Shown here piece after piece: positions 26,707-35,551 of a DNA stretch of 64,000 bases. The stretch covers positions 1 to 64,000 of the forward strand of contig CAYWDH010000012.1 of the NCBI GenBank assembly GCA_964456985.1. The letters run 5' to 3'. Positions within the stretch are counted from its first letter, which is position 1. Every line of letters starts with the position of its first letter. Origin of the DNA: WJMT01 sp964456985. Lineage in GTDB: Bacteria; Acidobacteriota; Aminicenantia; Aminicenantales; Aminicenantaceae. The translations under genes were made by a program, and so were the position numbers. The notes under the pieces are model-generated. The model was not told the DNA's origin. It saw only the letters and a list, made by a program, of their open reading frames with translations, and did no database searches.

Positions 26707-27957
26707 TTATTCCGAACCGGCTCTTTCAATCTGTCTTATTTTAAAAAAGAGAGCCACCGCTAGCAGAAAAACAAATAGAGTCGCGATCACGAGGCCTCTT
26801 TTTCTAAAATTCGCTTCATCCACTGCATCATTACCAGCAGTCATGACCTCTTTCAAGATAACATTTCCCTTTTTTATTTTCTCATCAATCTCGTCCAAAG
26901 AAACACTATGGACTTGGTTTCTCACCTGAATAAGAAGGGTATTCACTTCCTGCAGTTTGAATTTAGAGTCACTCACTTCAACTCCCTGATTATCGGCTTT
27001 CTGGAGTAGTTCCCTTGCATCTTGAATCTTTCCTTTGAATTCCTCTAATCGGCTTCTAAGAGTACGGGCCATCTGATATCCCAGTGATTCTGGATCATGA
27101 CATTGAATACAAACCGACTCAGCTCCGGTTCCCAACATATTATCTGAAGGAGCAACGATTTGATGGTTTCCATGACACGCTTCGCACTCGAGTTCTCCAA
27201 TCATTTCAAACGCATCACTATGGGGACTTTCTAAAAAAAGTTTGGCGGTCATGGGATGGCATTGGCGGCATACGAATGATACAGCCTTAACTCCAGGCGG
27301 TGCTGCACTATGATTGCCGTGGCAGTCATTGCACACCGGTGCCGATAGATTTTTCTTTTCAAACAGAGCATACGCATGTACACTTTTTTCATAGTCATCA
27401 ACTTGTTGAGTCGAGATGCTGTAATTTTTCATATACTCCTTATTTGAGTGACACTTTCCGCATGTCTTAGGGATATTCCAAGGATAGGTCGAGGAACGCG
27501 GATTGATCGAAGAGAGAATCCCGTGCATACCATGACAATCCGTGCACACCGCGACTTTTTGATCACCTCTGTCTAAAAGTTTTCCATGTTCGCTTGTTTT
27601 ATACAATACGAGCTGGTCAACTCGGATGTTCGGATTGTATCTGTGCATATACAGGGAGTTAGAATGGCAGGATCCACAAAACTGGGGTATCAACACTCGA
27701 TCAGGAGCACCTTTGAACGTGCTGTCCTTTGCTGAGTCAAAATCTTCTTCACTGTCATTCCCACCGTGACAGTCAACACATGTGAGTTTGTACTGCCAAT
27801 GGATATCTGACTTAAACGCTTCAACAGGCGCTGCTAATTCATTCTCCAGTTCAGCATGACAAGCAATACAACTGTTAGATTGGGCATTGAGGTCAGTAAA
27901 CAAACCCACTGGACTGAGCCCGGTTAAAAACATTAAGCATAATATCCTGATAAGCAT
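26707..27957 (-). CDS. Membrane-anchored nonahaem cytochrome c of the Rieske/cytochrome b complex
   Basis: This protein of about 416 residues has an N-terminal signal and nine CXXCH motifs (CIACH, CVDCH, CGSCH, CTDCH, CGKCH, CNDCH, CRQCH, CEACH, CIQCH). A coiled-coil-like helical region (about 290-375) and one C-terminal TM helix (LVIATLFVFLLAVALFF) follow. It is encoded 13 bp after the cytochrome b gene. It is therefore the probable electron acceptor subunit of a bc-type quinol oxidase, replacing cytochrome c1. The longest frame starts at a TTG inside the cytochrome b gene; the ATG at 27957 is preferred. Confidence 0.9.
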   Translation of the reverse strand: MLIRILCLMFLTGLSPVGLFTDLNAQSNSCIACHAELENELAAPVEAFKSDIHWQYKLTCVDCHGGNDSEEDFDSAKDSTFKGAPDRVLIPQFCGSCHSNSLYMHRYNPNIRVDQLVLYKTSEHGKLLDRGDQKVAVCTDCHGMHGILSSINPRSSTYPWNIPKTCGKCHSNKEYMKNYSISTQQVDDYEKSVHAYALFEKKNLSAPVCNDCHGNHSAAPPGVKAVSFVCRQCHPMTAKLFLESPHSDAFEMIGELECEACHGNHQIVAPSDNMLGTGAESVCIQCHDPESLGYQMARTLRSRLEEFKGKIQDARELLQKADNQGVEVSDSKFKLQEVNTLLIQVRNQVHSVSLDEIDEKIKKGNVILKEVMTAGNDAVDEANFRKRGLVIATLFVFLLAVALFFKIRQIERAGSE

Positions 27958-27970
27958 GATTTTCACATTC

Positions 27971-29044
27971 CTATAATTTGGGAACAAGATATGTTAACGC
28001 AGTCATAACAACGATATATATAAGAATAATCAATCCTATTAATGTGAACAGTGGACTTTTTTCCTCCCTTGTCGCTCGTCTATCCCATAGAGGAATAAAC
28101 ATCCAAAAAAGCCCTCCTATGATAAAACCGATTATGGCCAGGACTTCTCCTTTGATAAACAAAACATGTGAAGGAATGACCTTCAGTGTGGAAAACATAA
28201 AGGTAAAATACCATTCAGGTTTAATCCCAATGGGAGTGTTTGAAAAAGCATCCGCTTTTTGTCCAAGTTCCCAAGGAAAGAATACACATAAAACACCTAT
28301 GATCGTGAGAACCATAATCCATCCCAAAGAATCTTTTAATAAAAAGTTAGGGAAAAAAGAGACCTCTCTGACTTTTTCTTCAGCCAGTCCTATAGGTTTA
28401 CTCATTCCAAGAATTTGGACTAAAAGTATGTGAATGCTAATAATAATAAGAGTAAAAACAGGAAGAACAGCAATATGAAACCAATAAAATCGGGAAATTG
28501 TAGCTCCGGAAATGTTTGCCCCTCCAAGAATAAACGTCTTTATTGAAGCCCCAATCACAGGTATGGTTCCCACGATATCAGTACCAACCCTTGTAGCAAA
28601 AAATGAAAGCTCATTCCACGGCAACAAATATCCGCTAAATCCAAATGCCATGAACAAAATAAGAAGAAAAAAACCGGAAACCCAGGTCAGCTCTCGCGGA
28701 GATCTGTAAGCTTTGAGAAAAAAGGTGCTGAACATATGCACAAATATAACTCCTATAAGAATATTTGCCGTCCAACTGTGAATCGAGCGAATGAGCCAGC
28801 CGAACCGCACCTGACTCATAATGAACCGAACGCTTTCATAGGAAGAATCCATAGCGGGTTTATAATACAGGATGAGGAGAATTCCAGTTATCACCTGAAC
28901 TATGAAGAGAAAAAGACATATTCCGCCAAAATAATACCAAATGGAATGTTTATGGACAGGGACTTTCTTTTTTCGAGCAAATTTGATTAATTGGGACAGC
29001 ATGAATCGGGAATTCAAATAATCAGAGATCTTATTTGTGTTCAT
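27971..29044 (-). CDS. Cytochrome b (b6-type, full length) of a quinol:cytochrome oxidoreductase
   Basis: This 357-residue inner-membrane protein has about eight helices and fuses the b6 and subunit IV parts. The haem b ligands are His89/His103 and His190/His205. The 15-residue step in the second pair is the b6 pattern rather than the mitochondrial 14. The Qo-site motif PEWYF is at 276-280. It oxidises menaquinol with the Rieske protein upstream and feeds low- and high-potential chains. The ATG at 29044 gives a 7-bp gap to the Rieske gene; the frame could also start at an upstream TTG. Confidence 0.94.
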   Translation of the reverse strand: MNTNKISDYLNSRFMLSQLIKFARKKKVPVHKHSIWYYFGGICLFLFIVQVITGILLILYYKPAMDSSYESVRFIMSQVRFGWLIRSIHSWTANILIGVIFVHMFSTFFLKAYRSPRELTWVSGFFLLILFMAFGFSGYLLPWNELSFFATRVGTDIVGTIPVIGASIKTFILGGANISGATISRFYWFHIAVLPVFTLIIISIHILLVQILGMSKPIGLAEEKVREVSFFPNFLLKDSLGWIMVLTIIGVLCVFFPWELGQKADAFSNTPIGIKPEWYFTFMFSTLKVIPSHVLFIKGEVLAIIGFIIGGLFWMFIPLWDRRATREEKSPLFTLIGLIILIYIVVMTALTYLVPKL

Positions 29045-29051
29045 TCTTATA

Positions 29052-29477
29052 TCAACTTTTTTTGGAGACAATGATATCGTCTCCGACAGTTTTGACTTCT
29101 AATGCCGTTAATGGGGAAGGAGGAGGGCCTGACAAAACCTGCCCGTTTAAGTCATACCTTCCGTTATGACAGGGACAGAGCAAGGATTCTGTATCACTCT
29201 CATAGATCACATTGCATGAAAGGTGGGTACAGACAGCTTCAAATGCCAGAAGTCCCCCATCCCGGGTATAGATCAATATCCCTGGTATTGAACCAAACTT
29301 AAAAATTTTGGATGTGTTTGGTGCCATTTCACTCAATTTCCCTACTAAAACACTGCCTGTTCCAGCTTTACTTTGCTTTGGAGGAATGATGTACCGGACT
29401 ACTGGATATAAAAAAGCACTCACTGTTGCAATCAGGCTCCCCCCAAGAAAAATATTAATCAAAGACCTTCGCTTCAT
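29052..29477 (-). CDS. Rieske [2Fe-2S] protein
   Basis: This 141-residue protein has a Tat-like anchor (MKRRSLINIFLGGSLIATVSA has RR and one TM helix). Cluster ligands are Cys83/His85 in CTHLSC and Cys101/His104 in CPCHNG, with Cys88 and Cys103 as the disulfide pair. It is compact, without the long insertion of mitochondrial forms. It pairs with the cytochrome b gene directly downstream to bifurcate quinol electrons into the multihaem chain. Confidence 0.95.
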   Translation of the reverse strand: MKRRSLINIFLGGSLIATVSAFLYPVVRYIIPPKQSKAGTGSVLVGKLSEMAPNTSKIFKFGSIPGILIYTRDGGLLAFEAVCTHLSCNVIYESDTESLLCPCHNGRYDLNGQVLSGPPPSPLTALEVKTVGDDIIVSKKS

Positions 29478-29540
29478 TTTTCTCTTTTTATTATTTTATC
29501 TCTTTTTATTGCATGAAAAATTTATTGTATTCAAGTTCAG

Positions 29541-31043
29541 CTACATTCCGCCACCTGTATGGCAATCCGAGCAGAGGGCTTCTTTCCAAATTTCATCGAT
29601 ATCTATCGGATGTTTGAACTCAAGAGGATTACGGATAGACCCAATCATCATAGAATCAGGGCTTCCCTGTCCTGTAATCACATGACACAAGCGGCAGTCC
29701 CGACGGATGATATCTCCACCTTCGCTGACATGAGTGGCGTTGTGACAACGAAAGCAGCCCTTGTAGTTCAAGTGCCCAATATGGTCTAAATGGGTATTCC
29801 AAGTCAGATTCATCTTTGGAAAAATATTTTTCTGATAAAGAGTCTGTAGAGTGGTCACAACTTTTTCAATCTGAGATTGATGCTGGGTAAAATATTCAGG
29901 ATGGTTTTCAGAATAATAGGCTTTCAGCCCTTCTGCAATTGTATCCAGCGCTTGTTCCATTGATGTATAACCTTTGGAACATACTTCCAAGGAAATCATT
30001 TTGATTTCTGGAATATCAGGGGATAAATCACCGGTCGTCATGGCTTCATTAATAAAACGCATTGGGCTTTTAAAATCATGGGAGGGTCGGTTATGACAGT
30101 CAATACAGTCCATGACTCGGACCTTCGACTCTTGAATCTGCTCAGGATCCAGAGGATTGTCCTGATCCTGGTAAATAATCTCCTTGCCGGTTACCAAATT
30201 TGTATAGCGGACCCACGACAGCTCCTCCCTCCTCTCGTCTTTAGCGATGTATTCGATCTTAACTTCCGGATTGATGTGCCAATGGATGCCTTCTTTTAAG
30301 CCCAGAGCTTGGTGCTCGGGACCGGTTTTTATAATCATCCGTAGATCCCAGGGAGTATTTTCCTCATCCGACAGATAATATGTCTCGAACTGAAGTTTAT
30401 GCGCATAAAATTTTTCCGGCCAATGACACTGCTCGCACACTTCTCGGGCCGGTCGAAGGTTTTCAACAGGAGTGGGAATCGGTTTGGGGTAGACGTTGGT
30501 CAGGACTGAATACACCTGGTACAATCCCGACAGCTTAGAGCGGACATACCACCCTGCTCCGGGACCCACATGACATTCTACACAAGGAACCTGTGCATGA
30601 GGGGAATTCTGGTAGGCAACATATTCAGGTTCCATGACTTCATGACAGAGCTGTCCGCAAAACTGGACCGATTCAGTATAATGGAAAGCTTCATAACTCC
30701 CAATAAGCGAAAAAAAGAGAAAAGCAGAAGCTCCTACAAAAAACAGGAAAAATCCGCGTCTTTGTTTGGTGTTGCCTAAATCTATCATAGGCCAACGCAG
30801 TTCTTCTGTTTCTTTCCTCCTTTTTTTCCTGTGGAACAGGGCTCCTATCAAAGTAATTACAAGACCTGCCAACATTACTGCTGGGAGAAGAATATATGTG
30901 ACCAGTCCCAAATAAATTCCCCCTTCTGCAATCACAGCAGTGACAGCGAATAGGACAACAATCATGAAAGAACTGATGGCAGTGATAGTCAAGCCAACTA
31001 GAGAAGCCCAGTTCTGTAAAGATTTCGGAATTTTTAGCGGCAT
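29541..31043 (-). CDS. ImcH-like 7-haem NapC/NirT-family inner-membrane cytochrome
   Basis: This 500-residue protein has three predicted TM helices (about 12-38, 43-70, 97-117) and a periplasmic domain with seven haem sites. The first is CGQLCH at 129-134, a CX3CH site. The others are CVECH, CEQCH, CIDCH, CFRCH, CRLCH and CSDCH. Sequence after the first haem (EPEYVAYQNSPHAQVPC) is characteristic of the NapC/NirT quinol dehydrogenases. Size, haem number and family match ImcH of Geobacter, which is needed for high-potential extracellular acceptors. The match to ImcH is inferred from architecture. It is encoded 29 bp downstream of the cytochrome-maturation gene ccsA. Confidence 0.88.
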   Translation of the reverse strand: MPLKIPKSLQNWASLVGLTITAISSFMIVVLFAVTAVIAEGGIYLGLVTYILLPAVMLAGLVITLIGALFHRKKRRKETEELRWPMIDLGNTKQRRGFFLFFVGASAFLFFSLIGSYEAFHYTESVQFCGQLCHEVMEPEYVAYQNSPHAQVPCVECHVGPGAGWYVRSKLSGLYQVYSVLTNVYPKPIPTPVENLRPAREVCEQCHWPEKFYAHKLQFETYYLSDEENTPWDLRMIIKTGPEHQALGLKEGIHWHINPEVKIEYIAKDERREELSWVRYTNLVTGKEIIYQDQDNPLDPEQIQESKVRVMDCIDCHNRPSHDFKSPMRFINEAMTTGDLSPDIPEIKMISLEVCSKGYTSMEQALDTIAEGLKAYYSENHPEYFTQHQSQIEKVVTTLQTLYQKNIFPKMNLTWNTHLDHIGHLNYKGCFRCHNATHVSEGGDIIRRDCRLCHVITGQGSPDSMMIGSIRNPLEFKHPIDIDEIWKEALCSDCHTGGGM

Positions 31044-31072
31044 TTTATATTCTCCTCACTTTTGCACATGGC

Positions 31073-31885
31073 TTATGCATAGCTGTGAAGTCCGGATAAA
31101 ATGTAATTGACACCAAAATATGTGAACAGTGCAGCTAAGAAACCAAGGACGGCAATGAGAGCGGAACGGCGTCCTTTCCAGCCCATGACAATCCGGGTAT
31201 GGAGGTAAAGGGCGAATACAAACCAAGTGATCAAGCTCCAGACTTCCTTAGGATCCCAGCTCCAGTAGCTTCCCCAGGCTTTATAAGCCCAAACCATTCC
31301 AAAAACCAATCCTCCTAATGTAAAAAGCGGAAACCCGACTGCAACGCTCCGATAGCTGATCGAATCTAGTATTTCGGAAGATAAAGTTGTTTTAATTCCT
31401 CTTTTTTCCCTTGAATCAGCTATCAAATAAAGAATGCTGGTTACAAGAGCAATTGCGAAAAAGGCTTCTCCCAGTAATGTCACGGATACATGAAGCCATA
31501 ACCAGTAACTCTGCAGTGCGGGCATAAGGGGCTGTGCCTGCTGGGGCATAAGGGGTGAAGATGCCAGAGCCATCAAAGCAATCACCATCAACATCAAGTA
31601 GGGGCCGGCTTTCCTTATATTAAACTTCCCTTCCATGATGAGGTAGGCAACAATCACCGCCCAGCTTAAAAACGAAAGAGATTCATACATGTTGGTGAAG
31701 GGAGCGTGGCCGCTTTGGATGGTCCGTATAATCAAAGCCACACTATGAACAAGCAGCCCGACAGCTGCAAACATATACCCAAACCGCGCCGCTCTGTCCT
31801 GCTTAAAAAGCAAATAGGAAAAATAAAAAACGGTTGCGACAATATATAAAATAAAAGCACCTGTAAATGCAGTTGTTTCGCTCAT
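31073..31885 (-). CDS. ccsA: Cytochrome c maturation protein CcsA/ResC (System II haem handler)
   Basis: This 270-residue polytopic membrane protein of about eight helices has the tryptophan-rich WWD signature WGSYWSWDPKEVW and flanking His residues. It presents haem to apocytochromes outside the cytoplasmic membrane. It overlaps the resB-like gene by 4 bp (ATGA) and with it forms the two-protein synthase of System II. Its place inside the cytochrome operon provides haem attachment for about 50 sites encoded here. Confidence 0.93.
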   Translation of the reverse strand: MSETTAFTGAFILYIVATVFYFSYLLFKQDRAARFGYMFAAVGLLVHSVALIIRTIQSGHAPFTNMYESLSFLSWAVIVAYLIMEGKFNIRKAGPYLMLMVIALMALASSPLMPQQAQPLMPALQSYWLWLHVSVTLLGEAFFAIALVTSILYLIADSREKRGIKTTLSSEILDSISYRSVAVGFPLFTLGGLVFGMVWAYKAWGSYWSWDPKEVWSLITWFVFALYLHTRIVMGWKGRRSALIAVLGFLAALFTYFGVNYILSGLHSYA

Positions 31886-33231
31886 TTGAGATTCCTTACT
31901 TCAGCTATAATAATCTGAAATTCTTTGTGAAATTCTTCTGTGCTCTTTTTGGATTGGCCCCCAAAAGTGATCTCAGCTACAGATCCGGAGCTGTGCAATG
32001 AAAAACGCAGCGTCCGGCTCGGCCAGTAAAAAGCGGCAAATAGACCAACCATCAGCACTGTGCATCCCCCCCAGATAATATTGGTTCCCGGATCTTTCGC
32101 CACCTGTATACCAGAATATTGGGGAGCTTGAAAATCTTGAAATGCAAAGGCTATGTCTTGTTCTCCTTCTGTGTGGGAACGGGAAAAATCAGGAAATTTG
32201 GCGAAAATCCATCCCTTAAAAATGACTTCACCATTGATCTGACTCTCCAGATAAACTGCGGGATTGTTAGGCTGCAGGGACCGAGTCGCTACTCTATTCC
32301 CTTCTGCGATCACAAAATCAGGGACAAACTGGTGTGCAGTGATTTCAGTCTGGCCGTCTTTAAGTCGGTATTTTTCACCAATGGAAATGCGTATTTTTTC
32401 TTCTGATATTTCGTCCTCTGGTTTCTTAACCAAAATATCCATCAGAATATGATTCCAATCCCACCCATAACCGCTTTGATAAAAAACAAATCCCTGGTAT
32501 GAAAGAGGATGATTGACTTCAATGCTTTTGGTCATCTGTTCCTTGCCTGAGTTTATCACAGTTAAAGTGCTTTTCCAGTCCTTAACAGCCCCAGTTGGAT
32601 AAAATTCAGTCTCAAATCTATCCAACCGGATTTGGAAATCAGCCTGAGGCACTTTAACGATTTCCCCTTCAGTGATATTCAGGTCTCTTCGGAATCCTCC
32701 CAATCCGCTGAGAATCCCTCCCAAAAGAATGATTAAGATACCAGTATGGACGATATCAGAACCAAAAATCCCCAAAGCCTTTTTGCGGGCTAGTATATAT
32801 GTGCTCTCCGCAGCTTTGACTCTAACTCGATAATGTCTCTTCTTGAGAATCTGTCTTAATTGAGCACTGACTGTGTTGAGGTCCAGATGTTTTGTTAACT
32901 TTTTATGTTCCTTATAACTCAGGATTTGCTTTGGATCTACTGAAACTTTGGGATTGAAGATCTGTTTTAACTTCGGAAGTAAACGGGTCACTGTACACAC
33001 GACTGTGTTCAGAGCAAACAAGAAAAGAAATGAAATAAACCACCAGGACTGGTAGAGTTGAGTGATTTCGAGTCTTATTAGCAAGCCGGATAACTCACCA
33101 TACCTTGACTGGTACTCCTCAGGAGAGCGGTGCTGGGGGACCAGGGTCCCGAAAACAGATGCAAGGGTGATAACAATCAACAGAAATATGGCTAATTTCA
33201 CCGAGCTGAATATATGTAGAAATGACTTCAC
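31882..33231 (-). CDS. resB: Cytochrome c maturation protein ResB/Ccs1
   Basis: This 449-residue protein has three N-terminal TM helices (about 10-30, 60-80, 155-175), a large periplasmic domain and a last TM helix (about 385-405). The family-typical GTLVPQ motif near 30 and HTGILIILLGG before the periplasmic domain are visible. It works with CcsA to attach haem to CXXCH sites. A Shine-Dalgarno TAAGGAGG precedes the ATG. It follows the surface cytochrome gene by 97 bp. Confidence 0.92.
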   Translation of the reverse strand: MKSFLHIFSSVKLAIFLLIVITLASVFGTLVPQHRSPEEYQSRYGELSGLLIRLEITQLYQSWWFISFLFLFALNTVVCTVTRLLPKLKQIFNPKVSVDPKQILSYKEHKKLTKHLDLNTVSAQLRQILKKRHYRVRVKAAESTYILARKKALGIFGSDIVHTGILIILLGGILSGLGGFRRDLNITEGEIVKVPQADFQIRLDRFETEFYPTGAVKDWKSTLTVINSGKEQMTKSIEVNHPLSYQGFVFYQSGYGWDWNHILMDILVKKPEDEISEEKIRISIGEKYRLKDGQTEITAHQFVPDFVIAEGNRVATRSLQPNNPAVYLESQINGEVIFKGWIFAKFPDFSRSHTEGEQDIAFAFQDFQAPQYSGIQVAKDPGTNIIWGGCTVLMVGLFAAFYWPSRTLRFSLHSSGSVAEITFGGQSKKSTEEFHKEFQIIIAEVRNLK

Positions 33232-33328
33232 AAAATAATATCCTCCTTAAAGAACAAACTTATTTTCTCAAACCTTTTTTCTTAAGTCTAACAAAAATTG
33301 GAAAAAAAATATAAATCGAATAATAACT

Positions 33329-35536
33329 TTATCTCCAGGTATACTTCTGATCTCCTCCCAGGTCGATGATGGAATCAACCAAAAGCTGCGCTATATAGCG
33401 AACATTATGGATAAAGGCATGGGGTTCTTTCTGACTGAAATGATAATTGTATACTGCTTTCAAGAGCTTACCGTTAAAACTTGTGTATCCATTTGGAAAA
33501 ATGTTTTCTCCAGGGTCAACCTCTCCGTCCCCATCAGAATCAACAAAAAAGTAGGGATAGCTTTGCGAGTCGTATACTATAGGAACACCAATGATCTTGG
33601 CAGCATAGATCTGAATTCGATTGTAAAGCTCAGCCTCCAATCCGTGAATCTCGTCCTTCAATGATTCCCATAGATTCCCATCACCGTCAAAATCAGGCAT
33701 ATTCCCCGGGCGTATTTCATCGAATTCGAATTTCGTGGGATCTGCGCCAGGATTTGGCTGAGATATATCTTGTCCATGGCAGTTGACACAATCAGCAGGG
33801 TTAGGAGTCATGACATTGTGGTTCCAGTCAGTGGAAGGGATGTCCTGCTGTCCTTTCGTTTCAGATGCCATGTGACATTCCACACATGTATCCAGCTTTC
33901 CTTCATGATTTGGGAAAAGATTCTGCCCTTTGTATTCTTTTCCACTGTATTCAAAGCCTGCAGAAACCTCAGAACCAAACAGAACTGCAGCTGCGGGATA
34001 ATAGTGAATATTGATGAAACTGTAAGGACCTTCAGCTGAAAGAGCCGCAAGGACAGTATACTTTGAAGCTCTTCCCTGGTGGCAAATGAGGCAAATATTG
34101 CTGCTATCCCCTAGATCTCGTGCTATACCAGAAGGAAACTCAACTGGGCCCACAGATCTCAGGTTGGGAGGAGTTGTATGACATGTGGTGCAGAGCAGTC
34201 CGTTGGAGATCTCTGCTGCTTCAGGATCACTATTCTGAAGTGAATGAAAAAATCCTCCTCCAATTCCGAGAGTATTCTCTATTGATTCCATTTGACTACT
34301 GATAAGGAAATTGGGAAGACCTTCAGCACTGTGGCATTTGGCACAACTTGATTCAACCTCTCCTTCTTCATCCCAATGCCGCCAAGCCTCTGCCGAGCCA
34401 TCAAAATGGCCTTCATCTGTACGGTGCATTCCAGCCAAAGAGATAGGATTTACTAAAGCTTCATTCAAATCTGAGATAGAATCAAAGATGAGCTCGATCA
34501 AGTATTTTCCTCCATGGGCGAACCCAGCAGGATCTTTTTGAACCATCTGGTAATTATACGCAGCTTTAAGCAAGCGGGGAGTAAAAAAATTAAACTGATT
34601 GCTGTAATCAATTTCATTTTCATCAGGAGAACCGTTCCCGTTAGTATCGAAAAAGAAATAGGGATAGGAATCAGGATCATAAACGATTGGGAAACCTATG
34701 ACATCCCTTGCATATTTTTTTATCCCATAATAAAGCTTCGCCTTTAAAGTTTTGATTTCATAATAAACACCTTCCACCATATCACCGTCACCATCATAAT
34801 CGACAAAAGAACCATAAAAACGGATATCTCTGGGATCAGTAACTCCTGTATGACAGGTATTACAGTTATTGATATTGATATCCAAGGAATGAGGATTATG
34901 GCATGCGATGCAAGCATTATAACCGATCACATGCGAAAAACGGGCGTCATAGGACTTGTCATCATACTCATATCCTCCCTCTGCAATAGTTCCAAACTGG
35001 CTGGCTGCAGCAGCATAGTAGTGGATATTTATGAAGCTGAGATCAGAGCTGACCATATCCTCATCACTTACTCCGGCTGTCACAATAGCGTCATCAACAG
35101 ACTTTTTGGATTCTCTTCCTTGGTGACACTCTATACATAGGGCTTCTGGACCAAGGTCCTCAACCAGCTCTCCGGAGGGGAACTCAACCGAAGTATGGAC
35201 TCGGACTACGCCGTTTTCAGGATCTGTGTGGCAGGCCTCACATTCCACGGTGCCTCCAGGTAGAACAGAGGCGTTCACCACGCCATCTCCAATGAAATCC
35301 ACAAACCCTTCTGTACTGTGACATTTGGCGCATTCAACCGGAATTTGTCCATCCTCATCCCAGTGAGTGAAAGCCTCTGCATTTTCATCAGCATGTCCGG
35401 ATGTCGACCAGAGATCTTCGGAATGACTCTCAAGACTTAAGACTGAGACTTGAGGAACAGCTCTTACAGCTGCTATTCCCAGTGCACTTATGATAAAGAC
35501 TATGACTAATGTTAAGATATGTGATCTCCTTATCAT
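33329..35536 (-). CDS. Duplicated decahaem cytochrome, candidate terminal surface reductase
   Basis: This 735-residue protein has a signal peptide (about 1-28) and ten CXXCH motifs: CAKCH, CEACH, CIECH, CIACH, CNTCH, then CAKCH, CTTCH, CLICH, CVECH, CVNCH. The two halves are tandem copies: each has SFINIHYY, FPIVYD or VPIVYD, and a run like LLKAAYNY. Each half also carries acidic loops (DYDGDGD, DTNGNGSPDE, DFDGDGN, DSDGDGEVD) resembling calcium-binding loops. It is encoded directly after an MtrB-like porin, in the position of MtrC/OmcA in Mtr-type loci. No lipobox is seen, so attachment would be through the conduit. It is not recognisably homologous to MtrC. Confidence 0.85.
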   Translation of the reverse strand: MIRRSHILTLVIVFIISALGIAAVRAVPQVSVLSLESHSEDLWSTSGHADENAEAFTHWDEDGQIPVECAKCHSTEGFVDFIGDGVVNASVLPGGTVECEACHTDPENGVVRVHTSVEFPSGELVEDLGPEALCIECHQGRESKKSVDDAIVTAGVSDEDMVSSDLSFINIHYYAAAASQFGTIAEGGYEYDDKSYDARFSHVIGYNACIACHNPHSLDININNCNTCHTGVTDPRDIRFYGSFVDYDGDGDMVEGVYYEIKTLKAKLYYGIKKYARDVIGFPIVYDPDSYPYFFFDTNGNGSPDENEIDYSNQFNFFTPRLLKAAYNYQMVQKDPAGFAHGGKYLIELIFDSISDLNEALVNPISLAGMHRTDEGHFDGSAEAWRHWDEEGEVESSCAKCHSAEGLPNFLISSQMESIENTLGIGGGFFHSLQNSDPEAAEISNGLLCTTCHTTPPNLRSVGPVEFPSGIARDLGDSSNICLICHQGRASKYTVLAALSAEGPYSFINIHYYPAAAVLFGSEVSAGFEYSGKEYKGQNLFPNHEGKLDTCVECHMASETKGQQDIPSTDWNHNVMTPNPADCVNCHGQDISQPNPGADPTKFEFDEIRPGNMPDFDGDGNLWESLKDEIHGLEAELYNRIQIYAAKIIGVPIVYDSQSYPYFFVDSDGDGEVDPGENIFPNGYTSFNGKLLKAVYNYHFSQKEPHAFIHNVRYIAQLLVDSIIDLGGDQKYTWR

Positions 35537-35551
35537 TGAAGTCTCCTTTCT

